64,000 nt of DNA from assembly GCA_033675545.1 (NCBI GenBank), contig JAWDGP010006471.1, positions 321,501 to 385,500 of the forward strand, given 5' to 3'. The notes below the pieces were generated by a model that did not search any database, was not told the DNA's origin, and saw only the letters and a list, made by a program, of their open reading frames with translations. Positions 36,301 through 49,341 of this stretch are shown here, piece after piece (position 1 is the stretch's first letter; each line of letters opens with the position of its first letter). The stretch is from Elysia crispata. Lineage: Eukaryota; Mollusca; Gastropoda; Plakobranchidae. The translations under genes and the position numbers were made by a program.

Positions 36301-39300
36301 TTAGTCTCTACCTTTAAGTGCATTCATACATTTCGTGGTCCTCCTCTTGTCGTCTCCATTGTATTTATCATCAATGTCAAGATGGTGGTCAAAGGCAAAA
36401 GGCAGAGGAAAGAAAAACCTATATAATTATAAAAAAGAGACAAGCTAATGAAGAAACGAAGGGGTTCCAGGGGGCAGCACAACAGCCTCAGCAAGAGCAA
36501 GGATCCAATTGTGATACTAAGCTATTCTATAAAGATCCTTAAAGTGGAAAAGCATAATCATATCATGCGGCAGCTTCTTCATCAGAGGAATGTATGATGT
36601 CTGAATTTCTAATGCAATTATTGTGCGGTGGGAAATGAAATATTCTTCGATCCCACTTTGCTCCTGCAGAGAAATTTCACTGCGCGTTCTTAACTTTTAT
36701 GAAATAGCCCTCGTGCCTTGATCATGAACGAGCAAAAGAACAGGTATGGGTGTGTCTTAGGAAAATCACTGATTTCCACCTATTTTCTCGGTGTGGTGCT
36801 ATCATCACAAAGCAGCAAAGAAAACAAAACTAATGATTAATATCGAGATCAATTTGCCTTCAAATTATCATTGTTGAGCTAACGGTTCCCTATTAAAACA
36901 GAAGGAGAAAGGATCGTAGCTATTAATTTAGAACAATGCCTGAACCTGACGAAAGAGCTAAAAAAGTCTGGCCACCAAATCAAGATAATGATAGTTGACA
37001 AGTTGATATTGGCGCCAAATGATTTGCGGTATTGTCGACCAATGACCTACTGCAAATTTTTAAGGAACGATGGTTCTAATTTTAGAAAAATTAAACGAGA
37101 CAACCATTTTGAGTAGGATTGTAAGCTTAGTCGGCTGAAATGATAAGCGCATGGGTTATTTTTATTTTTTTTTTATCTTGAGGTCTTTGTCAACTCATAA
37201 TTCTTTTCATTTACTTAATGTACTTGTATTTAATTACTTTGATGAAGATTAAAAGATGCGATTCTTCTATACATCTCTGTATACATCAATATTAACTGAA
37301 ATTTACTTAGTTCATGAATGATTTACATCTTAACTTTCGGCAAAAATGTTATAAAATTCATTTAATTTTTACTTTCTCTTTTAAATAAACTATTTTCACT
37401 TGCGTTTGGTCATTACCGAGCAGCAACAGAGCAACGTTCTATTATTCTTCTTTTCCCCCCTCTTTCCTAGAAATCAAAACAAAACAAATAAACATCACAC
37501 AAAAAAGAACAAAAAAAAAAAAAAACAACAAAAACGATAAAACAAAATCAACTGTCTCAGGATTTGAGTGGACCAACGACGCTGCGCGAAATGTTGAAGC
37601 AGGCTTCTTCTTTATATACTTGTATGGTTTGTTAAATTATGCTCTCAATTACAAATTTAAGGACTGAAGGACAATAAATAACAGAACATTTGTCTAAAAT
37701 TACCACAGAATGACTCGATCAAACATAATGAATAATTTCACATGTATGCGTTGGCTGTTTTAACGTGAAGACATAATTATAGACCAATGGCCATTCACTG
37801 AGGCACGTACATAATCTCAGACATAATCTGTTTGAACTTTAATGTTGAACAAAAAAAACCAAAAAACAACAAAAAAAAAAAACAACAAAAAAACAAAAAA
37901 CAAAACCGAAACGTATTTTCTACTTTTTTTAGGAGCGATTGGCTATGTTATGTATCGTTCTTTCTCTACCTTTTTTTAAAGCCATGGGAAAGGGTGGACA
38001 CAACAAAATTATGTATTCACCGTTTTACACTTGATGATGTTTTTTGCCCGAAATAATAGCCACTCAACGTTATCCTTTGTTGATTTGGGCCGATGTACAT
38101 TCTGTCTCGAAGTATGGAGACCGGATCTCTTAAAACTTTGAACCGAAGAAATTCTTGTGTGTTGTCCTGTTTCACTGTTGGAAGATTATTTTTTTTTGTT
38201 CAGTGAATTGATGCTGATGGCCTATTGAAACTTGATTATGATTAAAATGTGGTAAGTTTGAAATAGACAAGTAAAAGATCTGTTTGACCTTTTTTAAACT
38301 TTGAATTATTGTTGAGGCCAGAACTTTTCAGCATTTCACCTAATGCCGTAAATCTTGTTTGATGTGCTAGAAAAATGATTGAAAGTCAGGGGTACCTTGG
38401 AAAAATGAGGGACCCCTCACTGAAGTAAGCTCAAGAAAAATAGGGATCAGAGCAGCAGCTGTAAAGTCCAAAATAGGCCTACTGTGGCTGGGCAAGAGGG
38501 TAGCTAACAGCTAAGTGATTAGAATTTTGCAACCTTCCATCCTGTTCTTATTTTATACGATCATAAGTTATGCATATTAGCAGCAATTTGAGAAAACGCT
38601 TTAAAGAAGAGACAAAAGGTTTCAGAAGATACAAAGAACACATAATACAAATGAAGTGATGCAAAATTAGAGTAAAGTGTGTCATCGGAAATTAACTAGA
38701 TTCATATCGGATGCGTTCATGAAAACTCACAAGATCACCAAACTTTGCAAACATTTTCACTGAAGGCCCAATGCAAGGAAAAGTAAACGTATAAAAGGAA
38801 ATCGACAGGAAATGTGTAAAGGGGTTTATGGCAATGGCAAAGGAAGGAGAATAATGAAAAAATATATTTGTCAGGTCCTGCGCAAGATTAAAAGACCGAC
38901 TGATTCAGGGATATCAATCATAACTGATCGATAGGTTTGTACAAGGTTTTGCAAAGTTTTGGCATGCGAAATTTCTACAGTTTGTACGTAACTCAAGTAT
39001 ATTCGATAATAGGTTAATTAAAAAGGTGAAATATTTTTTGTACTTTTAAACCAAAATGCGTTAAGTTGAAAAAGGTCCGTATTAGTTTCGCACTAAAATT
39101 CTTTTCTTGAATTTTCACAGAGCATTTAGTCTTAACAGTTTTGAAAATGCCACAGGAGCCTAAATTTAGAATAATGTTAAGTTATTATATGATTAGTTTG
39201 AGAAATATCAATTATTTGCAAAATTAAGTGGTGGGTGTATCTTTGCCTCGTTTCTGACACTGGCAGCATTTTAATGGCGGCCATTTGTAGGTAATTTGCC

Positions 39301-40329
39301 GACAAACTGTTGTGAAGGCTACCATTATAAAGGTGCCACCCGCAGGATTTACACTTTGATTTTGAATGATTCAAGAAGGTTTGTGCAAAAATTGTTTTTC
39401 GAGTAGTATGGATCTCTATTTTTAATTTAGAAACTATCTAGACCATTTTTCATGTCAATTTTGTTCTCGCCGATTAATGCTGAGATCTCAACATATCGGA
39501 AGTATGTTTGTCACAACAGAGAGGTGTGTCACTCTGTCTTAGCAATATGACACTATGAACCATTAATTAAAAAAAAATTCCAAAAAATTTGGTTGTCGAT
39601 TCAAACCCGTATTCTTGAACAAGTAAGCAAAGTGACAGAAATTAGTTGTGAAGTGATTTTACTAAAACTTCCAAGAAAGTTGAGTTAAATTTCTTCTAAA
39701 GTAAAGTGAAAGGGTCAAGATTTGCTAGCTTTTAGTTTTTTGAAGAAATTCGTGCAGTTACAAGAGTGCTATACTGCTGACACTGTGAGTGTGGCAATGA
39801 GTAGTTTGAATTTCGAGCTAAAAGCAAAGCCTAAATCCAGATCTTGATGCAAATAATCTAAATTTCAAGATTAGATCAAATTTTAACTGGAAAAAAAAAT
39901 GGGAGAGGTCAGTCAACTATCAATAATCAAGAGCTCACATGAAGAATTAGGCCCTAAAGGTTTACACTAGATCAACATATAACCTAGACTTAATTTCGTT
40001 GTAGATTGTAGACCTCTTATTTAACTTTTCAGAGCATTTTCAATTCACTGATTAGGCCTATTGGCTATTCGTTCACAAAGAATCGTTTAAAAACTTCACA
40101 ATAATTTTTTTAATAGATCCAAACTATTTGGCATTGCACTTGCAGATTAGATCATTTAAAGTGCTAGACATCTTTGGCTTTTAAGCGGCAGCCCATAAGT
40201 TTGCAACCTCCACCCTAAGCTGCTCCTGGTAACCTGATAAAGTCATTCTGTAAAGGTCTTGAAAGTGCTAGGTCGAGCGGGAATTCCTGATTTTGAGCCA
40301 GGATGGTTGAATAATTGAAAGGAAGGCTT
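33366..40329. other. Intergenic / distal CSTPP1 3' UTR, no gene recognised
   Basis: AT-rich sequence with scattered A- and T-runs, a short (GT)n near 34767 and A-rich runs near 34856, 37509 and 37851. Open frames are short and unrecognised. An AATGGCGGCCATT motif followed by a plausible donor (TTGTAG|GTAATT) near 39270-39295 could mark a distant AP2A 5' exon, but nothing else supports this. Confidence 0.55.
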
Positions 40330-42534
40330 TATATAGAGTCACACTCTACATAGACCCGGACACTATTTAGAGTCACACTCTACATAGAGCCGGACACTAT
40401 TCAGAGTCACACTCTACATAGAGCCGGACACTATTTAGAGTCACACTCTACATAGAGCCGGACACTATTTAGAGTCACACTCTACATACTCTACATAGAG
40501 CCAAACACTATATAACTCTACATAGACCGCGACACTATGTAGAGTAACACTCTAAGAAGATTTGTAATTAGCTGGGTTAGGATGTACGATGCAGCACATG
40601 TACGTAAATAGGTGAAGAAAGTGAAACTTTCATAACCGTTGTGTTTTTTAAAGTGTGTTTTACTTACTCCTTCTATAAGAGTTTGACTATGGTTGTAGAT
40701 TTCCAAATTCAAAATCAGATAATAAATCAATTTTTAAATTTAATTTACATATGGTGCATTGCCAAGTAAGGAAACTCAAAAACTATCAAGCATATTATGA
40801 GGCTCAGTAGGCCAATATTTAAGTGCCTGTAACTCCTTATTTACAAATAATTTTAAATACTTTAAAGAAGGAAAGTAGTTAGGCCTTTTGTGAACATTAC
40901 TCAAAATAAATTTCTTGCCCGTCACAAAAGTATTGACAGAGTTTTTTTTTAGTTATCGTTCTTTTCATTAAACTAAACTACAGTCATATATTTACCGCTT
41001 GTGAATGCATATTTTGAGTTGAGTTGAATAGAAGAAAAAGTCATGCTTAGTTGATGATCTAAAATGGATGTCACAGTCTGAGATTTTTAATACTCAAAAC
41101 ATGGGTTATTGCCCTTGATATCACTATGTTGACGAGAAAAGCCAATGAATCAGTTTCCAAGTATCAAATCTTAAGATACCATGAACCAACTTTAGCTGTT
41201 TTAACCATTCAAGTGAAGTGTATCATTTTGTTTAGCAACTGCTTTGTTGAAAAGTAAAGACTTTTGTTTCTTTAAACGTGAAATCAAGTAAGAAATGATA
41301 TGTTAAAGTTTGGTTTAATACTTTAAATATTCCGCAACCACTTTTAAAGCAAGCAAGCATGACCAACAGAAATAAAAAAAAAAATATTAAAAAGTGAATA
41401 TGGTTTCACAGTCTATGTTTATTGATTATGTTCATAATATGCTACATGATTAATGGTGGAATATTAATTAGTGCTGTAAAAATATAAAACTATCAAAAAT
41501 ATAAACCTTATTATTAGAAATGATTTTGACATACAAAGAAGAGCTCAAAAGTTATATCATTTCAGTAAATTTTAAAATACAAAATCCATCAAGTGTTTAT
41601 GTCATCTAGACACTGAGGGTTTAAAAGAAAAAATATTCAATTTCATATCAAGAAGGCATTAAGTGGCATAAATTTTATTTTTACCAAAAATTCAGAATGT
41701 CTCCAATATTGAACTAAATTACAAAATAACTTAAAATTTGTCATTCAAATCATAGTAGTATACAAATTAGCATTATTCTTCACATTAATACCGATCAAAA
41801 CATGATGAAAGAAACAAGATACATCACAAAAAGGACAATCGATTGGTACTGAAGTCAAGGTCTTTGTAGGCCCTGCATAGACATGATCTAACATTTCAAT
41901 GGATTCATTGCATAAATTGAGCTAGAACATTGTTTAAGTCTTTACAGTTCCGGTACCATCTAATTTTGTAAACCCAAGCTTCATTAATTTGGCTCTAAAC
42001 TTTCATGAAAGTTTTCACTACCAACATTGATCTCGATCAACCACTGTAATATTTTTTACATATAGTTTCTTATAAACATACTAAAGAAGGTCTAGTCGAG
42101 GCAAAATCAAGGAACGTAGTGTTTCTTGGCTTTTATACACCTTGAGGATGATATTACTTTAGTAGTGACTTCACAAAAAGAACCCTTGTTCTTTTTGGTA
42201 CGATTTAAACTGTAGTTCAAAGCTGTCTAGAGTGGCAAAAAACGACCCAACGGCAAAACGCTCCATTTACCTTCACTTTCAGCCTCGGTAATCTAAATTT
42301 ATTCGAATCTACTCTTTTTACTTTTCAAATAGCTTTTAAGATGGCAACGTTAGCTCTCGATCTAAATCTACTCTCGCTGGATGTGCATTTGCATGGATAG
42401 TAGGCTACTGGCACTGAGTGGCGCAAAACTGGTCTTTGTCTCGTAGCCTTTTGTTTCTGTCACAGAAGAGCTCAGCTGTTACTCTGAATAGTGTGCAGAG
42501 CTCTATCAGTCTATGTAGAGTGACACTCTATATA
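40330..42534. mobile_element. Inverted-repeat element, about 2.2 kb, non-coding
   Basis: The left end TATATAGAGTCACACTCTAC and the reverse complement of the right end, TATATAGAGTGTCACTCTAC, match closely. The similarity extends inward (left unit ACACTATTCAGAGTCAC, right side inverted GTTACTCTGAATAGTGT). The left end is amplified as a 34-bp tandem array. The interior has no transposase-length frame. The target-site duplication is unclear because the borders are TATA-rich. It is inferred to be a non-autonomous DNA transposon. Confidence 0.6.
40335..40556. repeat. 34-bp tandem array at the left end of the 2.2-kb element
   Basis: The unit begins AGAGTCACACTCTACATAGA and continues GCCGGACACTATTT. 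Four regular copies are followed by two or so irregular ones. Each unit contains inverted AGAGT/ACTCT and CTCTA/TAGAG pairs and so could fold into hairpins. Confidence 0.9.
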
Positions 42535-43691
42535 GTCACTTCGTAATTGAAATGCATCTTTTTTAAAACTAATATTGTACTGCTGCATGTTTTAGCCAAA
42601 ATCTTATTATAATGTGGAGCCACTAGATCTATTCAATCAGCACAGGAAGGGAGTTTCATTTCTTAAACTTAACATGAAATAAATGCCAAGAGGTTTTAAC
42701 TTTTATTAAATAAATGTCTGTTAATTTAATAATGTGACTTTTATACCCCGTATTTTGTTTCTAGGCAAATGACATTTTTTAAAAAGAGCTTCACAATGAA
42801 ATCTTATGAGTTGAAATAATGCTTTTAGTGTGACAATAGCAATGAGTTAATTCCTTAAATTGAAATATAGATTTAAGTTTCCAATGTTGAACTTAAAATG
42901 TGATCTAGCACAGAAACACATTACCCATAACTAAATAAGCCTGACTTATAAATTAAAACAATAAGAAAAACACTTGTGAGGCAATTAAGGAAAATCAGAC
43001 TCTACAGTTTTGGACTGCAGTTTTAAAAATAAAAGGTTTATTCCTGGATCTAGAGTGACATGATTAACGGTGATCAAGGGATTCTGTATGACGATGATGT
43101 AGCATCTTTAGTTTTGTTAGTCTAAGACGGCTTTTAAAGAGTTTTTATGGCAAATACTGAACTCTAGAGGCTTCTTGTCATGTAAAGATTGTGGCCAGAT
43201 TAATTTCCTTTTAAAATCAAGAATTTCCCTTCTCAGTTTTCAGGAAATTCTACATGTTCTTTTTTTTAAAAGGATGATTTTAAAACAAAAAAATATTTTT
43301 ATAATATAAATCACACTAACAGTATCACCGACCCCAACCTAATTTTCTTGGGCCATTAAAATAATCCAATGACTTGAAATTGGGATGAAGTAATAAGCAA
43401 TACAAATATACTATAGGGTATTGGCTTTGAATTATTTATAATTTTGAAAGAAGACCATTGTCACAATGATGGTTCCTATTATTTCTTTATTATGTTTACA
43501 TACCTTTAGGTACATAAATGTTATTCTTTGGGGTAAAAATTAATGTGCTTTAAAACTTGGACATTTTAGTTAATATTTATTATGAATCAAAATTCCAAGT
43601 ACAGAATATTTTGACGAGTAAGGACCTGAGGTATTTTGATGCAAAATCAGATAATACTTGTCAACCTTGAGATACAAGCACCTTTAAGCAT
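42535..43691. other. Intergenic, nothing recognised
   Basis: AT-rich unique sequence between the two mobile elements. Confidence 0.65.
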
Positions 43692-43864
43692 TAGACCTGA
43701 ATGTCTTCCGAAAATTGTCGGAAATCCGACAATCGCGCCGAGACCAATATTTGTCCGGCAGTTGATAGAGGGTTTAAGTAACCCTTAAAATTATCTTTAA
43801 TTCTGTGCGCACCGCGCTTCCGGAAATTTTCCGACAATTTTGGGTTGGACCACATTCAGGTCTA
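43692..43864. mobile_element. 173-bp MITE with TAGACCTGAATG ends
   Basis: The ends are TAGACCTGAATG and its exact reverse complement CATTCAGGTCTA. AAGCAT immediately flanks both ends (43686-43691 and 43865-43870) as a 6-bp direct repeat. Inside are TCCGAAAATTGTCGGA and CCGACAATTTT-like arms. The ends match the 1388-bp element at 62559 at 11 of 12 bases. Confidence 0.8.
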
Positions 43865-43870
43865 AAGCAT

Positions 43871-46465
43871 GCTTGCAAGCACTCTGCTGACCCTGGGCCC
43901 AGAATTTTTTTTTATCTCTTAAGTTTGCCCAGCGCTGCCTGACTGGTATTTTATTACCAATCCTCCCTCTTGGGGTATGCCTAGGGACAAACTTTAGAAA
44001 GACTATTTTGCTTGGTGTTTGAGATAACTCAAAAAAAACTTTGAAACGATAATTAAATTATTGTTAAAATAGGCTGCAAAACAGTTTGACCAGCAGCTTT
44101 TTGTTGTCAAAAGGGGTCGTGGTGGATGTGATCTGTATGTATTGCAGTTAGAGGTCAACTGAACATGAGAGAGTTATAGTAATGTATTTTGAAAATTCAG
44201 AATAAGCTTCACTAATGTTCACTGAAATATTTAGCATCCACTTTAAGTTGAATTGATTGGAATTGGTCAAGGTAGTGAAAAGAAAAATTTTAAAAATTTT
44301 TTGTTAAATTTGAAAAACTACTCTGTCTTCCCAATTTGACAAACTGATCTGTTGATGTTTTAACCAGATATTTTTAGCTATTGATAGGAAATCTAATTGT
44401 TGTGCACACTTTCATGTTCTTTTTGGGAGCAATTCTTTTGCTCTTTTGTGTTGACTGGAAAAGTAGAATTTTCTTAAGACTAGAAGTAGGAAGCAGTTTG
44501 CTTGGCTATATATATACCTCGAACTGTGAAGCTTAACATTGATGACTTTAACTCAAATGATACGCATAGAGTAGATTAACATATTTCTTGTAAAAAAATT
44601 GCAGTAAACTTAATGAGATTGCAGATAATCTTGCCTTGACAGCAGGCAATTTTGTCTGAAAGTCAACAAATAGGGGCTATTTTTTTAAACTTACGCTTGT
44701 TTGATCTAAAACCATAAAGCCTATATTTGTGTCAGTTCTATCTGTCACAGAAACGTTGAAAATGTGCCCCACAAATAAATCGCATGAGATCATTCCAAAC
44801 TTGAACGTTTAAAAAGTGAAAAAAAAAAGTTTAATTTCAATCATCTCTTATGAGCATACTTTGCATAAGCCACCATTACTAACGCACAGTCACCTGCTCA
44901 AAAGGGAAAGACAACCTTGTGCTATCTTTGTAACAGCCTTTGCACTGTTGTTGGGAAGTGTTTATTTGTTGATCATGCAGATTTTCTGCACATACAATAC
45001 ATTCACTCGAAATATGACAGTTTGTTATGGTCTCACTGATCTTTTCTGAGATTTTAACTCCTCAAGGATTATAAGTTTCCTGAAAGAACAAGTGATGTGG
45101 AGAAAAAATCTAGAGCATCTCACTTCTTATTTTTTCATATTTTGATAAAAGAAAAATTAACATAATGATAAAACTAGCAAGCAGTCTTATTTGGTACTTT
45201 GATGTCGCTCTTTTATCCTTAATCAGTGTTACTGTTGGTAACAAGCGAATGTTTCAATAGAGCAGTCAACAGAAAGAAGCTATGAGATCACTAATCATGT
45301 TATAAAATTTTCAATCAGTTAACTGATGCTAATATTTGAATTGCAAAATCAGCATTGACTTCTAAAGGAAGATTCACACATTTCTGTCTACTGAGCTGAT
45401 TTGGGGTCTTACCATACACTGTTTTCAGCCGCGTTTGTAATTGTTTCTGTTATTAATGATTGACTCCAGTTCAGTCACTCTGACTTCAGCGGGCAAATAT
45501 CTTAACATTGTGATAAGCAATAAATGCTGGAGATCCTCTGGCAACGACTTGCCGTTTATATTGGTCATTTGATTTTAATTGTTTTACTTCAAGATAGCTC
45601 ATTTTAATTAGATGAACTTATTTTCAAGAATCAACATGCCCACATTCTTCCAGTGATCTTCTTTGTACAGAAGAAAAATAATGCTCTGATCTAGGAAAGT
45701 TTTAACCTAATATCTTGAAAGTGTTTTTAACATAACACATACATATTAAAGATACACTTCAGTAGAGTACAGATTTATTACTCTGACATGTTGTCTTTTT
45801 TTAAAATTGAAATCCCTAAGATTTGTGGCACCAATAAATTATATTAATAAAAGAAAAATAGGATATTGATATTGTTTCCTCTCTCAATTGCTGATATTAT
45901 GCTGAGATACAAAATTTCGAAGTGTCACAATATAATAATTATGTAATCTAAGGTAAGAACATAAAAGAAACATTGATCAGGTTGTCACTCTTTGTATACT
46001 ATTGTTTTATTTTGATGCTCTAAAAAAAATATTGCGGTTTGCAGAGGCACCAAAATGTCTTCTATCTATGGAAAGATAATGTAGAAAAAAGCATTATAAT
46101 GTAATTTTCTAAATTTCCTCCTTGTAGCTTTATAATTAGTAACTGCAAATGTAATTATAATTATAGGACTTTTATATTGTAAGACTTTTTAAATCCATTT
46201 ATGGAATAAAAAATCGATTGAAAAGAAGTGAATATGCTGGCATGACTTTAAACAAATTCATAAAGTAGAAGATGTTGTTTCTCACCAATAGATACTTCTT
46301 TTCAAGTTTCTAAAACTTTCATGGCTTTAAATTCATCTTTGAAATATTATTGCATTTGTTCCCATACATGGATTTGATATGTTTCAATTTGACCTCATTC
46401 TTCACCTAATTTGACACTTTCCAGAAATCATCCGCTTTAGTTGATTTATTGGAATTTATTACAAA
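43871..46465. other. Upstream of AP2A coding start, no gene recognised
   Basis: AT-rich sequence. Immediately before the AP2A ATG there is an acceptor-like CCGCTTTAG (about 46432-46440), so the ATG exon is probably not the first exon and a 5' untranslated exon should lie further upstream. It was not located. Confidence 0.5.
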
Positions 46466-46529
46466 ATGCCGACTGTCAAAGGAGATGGAATGCGAGGGCT
46501 GGCTGTCTTCATTTCAGATATCAGAAACT
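46466..46529 (+). CDS. AP2A: AP2A exon 1 (start codon)
   Basis: The ATG in ACAAAATGCC context encodes [20 protein letters not shown] then N, ending one base into the next codon at AACT|GTAAGT. The N-terminus agrees with animal alpha-adaptins. Confidence 0.96.
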
Positions 46530-49255
46530 GTAAGTACCTGCAGAAAATGACTTTACTTTTACAGGTATATTTAAAGTATATTTTAATTGCAAAAATCAAT
46601 GCTGGTTTAGTGTAAATAAATTTTATAGACAATGCTTAGAAGACCTTAATATAATGTTTATCAGTCAGTGGTTTATTTGGAGGTGAAGTTTGGTGAAAAA
46701 AGATAGAATTAAATAAAATTCAAAATTCAAATGTGTACCTTTAGAGTTAGTTTCAATTCGCAAAAGTGGCATTGTTTATCTGCAAAGGTTTTCGTTGTGT
46801 ACTGATCAAGTTTTCTTTTTTTTTTTTATATTCTCATTTTGTTTGCTTTGAAAGCAGTTTTAAGCATTGTTTAAAAGAATCAATACCAGTCCTTTTCAAG
46901 AGATTTGGATCTCCAATGGTATGACTATATTATAAGCAGTACCCTGTTTTAATTTGTTCACAGTTGTATGACAGTTTTTTTTCCTTTCTTCTTAATCTAT
47001 GTTGTCAAAGTTTGTATCTCTAAAAATCTTGAAGCCTGAAACCTGAAACCTGAAACCTCATGTTCTATTTTATAAATGTATTCTTTAAACTGCCACTGAT
47101 TCTCTTGTGATTTCCTAATTTGCATGCATTGTCAAAGGCCCAACTAAGGCAGTTTGAAATGCTTGAATAATATCTAGTGTTCCTTTTCTTCGTTTATTCC
47201 CAGAATGTATGTTTTTGTTAACTATGTTACAATGCAATCCAAGTAAGACATATTTTTTAATCTCACATTCAGAGGTTTTATCATTTAGAATAACAAATTT
47301 TCTAATTAAAATAGTGAACATCGCAGGGTCACATGCAAACAACTCTGAGAAAATATCATCTTGAAAAGGACTATTTGTTAAGTTAAAAAAATAAAACAAA
47401 ACCATTTCTCGAAAATCTAATGATTCAATTTACCATCATTGTCATGTGAATTTTGCAGTTTTTACTCACATTATAGGCCTTAAGAAATTCATCTGACTGT
47501 TTTAATAGATCACCTTGCGTATTAACCTTGTGGTTGTAAAATTCCTATTTAGAAGAGCAAATAACCGTGCAGTTAAAGAAAAAGGTATTAATAATAGGAA
47601 CGTATTTTTTTCGATATTGCTGTTGAATATCTTTCTATCTACATAGAAGGTCTATTTTCTTTTTCCTTCCCTCTGTTATCTGTACATTTTCACATGAACT
47701 GCTTGCCTGAGGTCCCCTTTGTGTCTGTCTGTCACCCTCTTTGCGGCTAAATAGAAAAAAAGAGTTGTTTAATTGTCTTGCCGTGTAGAACTTTAACGTC
47801 CCCTAAAATCCCATCCCGGAATTTTATACGGAGATAATCTTGCCATGTTGACGCCACTTGGCATGTTTGCTCTTCAACGCTCGCAGAACACCTGTCCGAA
47901 TGGTTTGGAATTTCAAACTGTCCATGAATGAGAAACCTAAATTTTTTTTTTTTCCGGCCTGATAGTGGTCATGTAATATTATTTTATGAAAATTGTCGAG
48001 ATAAATTTGGAGTTGGTTTTCTGTTCTCTCTATTTAATAGTTTCATTATCTAAACTTTGAACTAGTGCTACATCCATGTTTTTGAGTATCCATAATATAT
48101 ACGCGGGTTGAGGGATAACGTAGGTGAATTCCAGACCCACTGCGATTTCTTCGGCCAGCCGAGCAAAAAAATTTTCTAGCTCTGAAACCATTTCGATCTA
48201 AATGGTAATTTGAGGTTGCTGGCTTCCCTCAGAGCATGTGTACATTTTGTACAGGAAATGAGTGTAAGGCTGAGAGAGGGAAGAGCTTTGGTTTCTTCCT
48301 GATAAAATGGACGGGTGGCAGTTCAAATTACTCAGATTGGCAACAGTGCCCAGACGTTACATCATTTTATAAATTCCTGCTCATATATTGCTCTAATAAT
48401 TTTTTTTTACATCCCGGCCTTCGGTGCGGTATTGCATCATCGCAGCCGACTTCAAACTAAGGTTGGAATCCAAAAAACAAACAGCTCGTCGATGTATCCG
48501 TTTGCAAAGCAGATAATGCAAACAGGCAGTCTAAAGATTGTTTGTTCAGCGCCAGATTCGTAGCAAATGAGGAATTGTCTAGGAGCAAAAACGTTTTTAT
48601 GATTAAAATAAAAATAAAGAACAGAACAATGAATCCGGGACGGTTCTTAACATAACAAGACCATAATTTGCTTTGCTTATTTTACAAGTTCATGTGTTTG
48701 TCGCTGGCCCGATAAATCGTTTAAGACCGAGAGACTTAGGCGACGCTTAATAATTTAGATATATTTATGTGACCAGGCAGAACGACGTAATATCCGTTTA
48801 AGAAAACCCTGTAAAATGCCTATCGGAAGAAAAAAAAAACTTCACAGCTCCTGAACGAGCTTCTAGTCTTTACTCATTGTTTATTAATGTTATACAGATG
48901 TAACCGGATCGATCCGACAGCCTCAGTGAACCATTATTGTCGGTCATAACTGCGATTGATTGTACATTTAGTTTACAGTCTTCTACATCACGAACACTGG
49001 ATGCTCTACCATCGTGACTTAATGGAACAAGTTTTTTTTTTGTTTTGTTTTTTTGTTTCAGATTACCTACTATAAGCATGGAAAGCGATGTGTTTCCATT
49101 TCATTTTTCGATTCAATGTTTTTTTTTTCCATTGCATTTCGTCCATTTCGTCACTGTAGTCTCCCTCTGTCTCTGTCTCTTTCTTTCTCTCTCTCTCTGT
49201 CTCTGTCTCTGTGTCTCTCTCTGTCTCTGTCTCTGTCTCTGTCCCTGTCTCTGTT

Positions 49256-49341
<86 letters not shown>

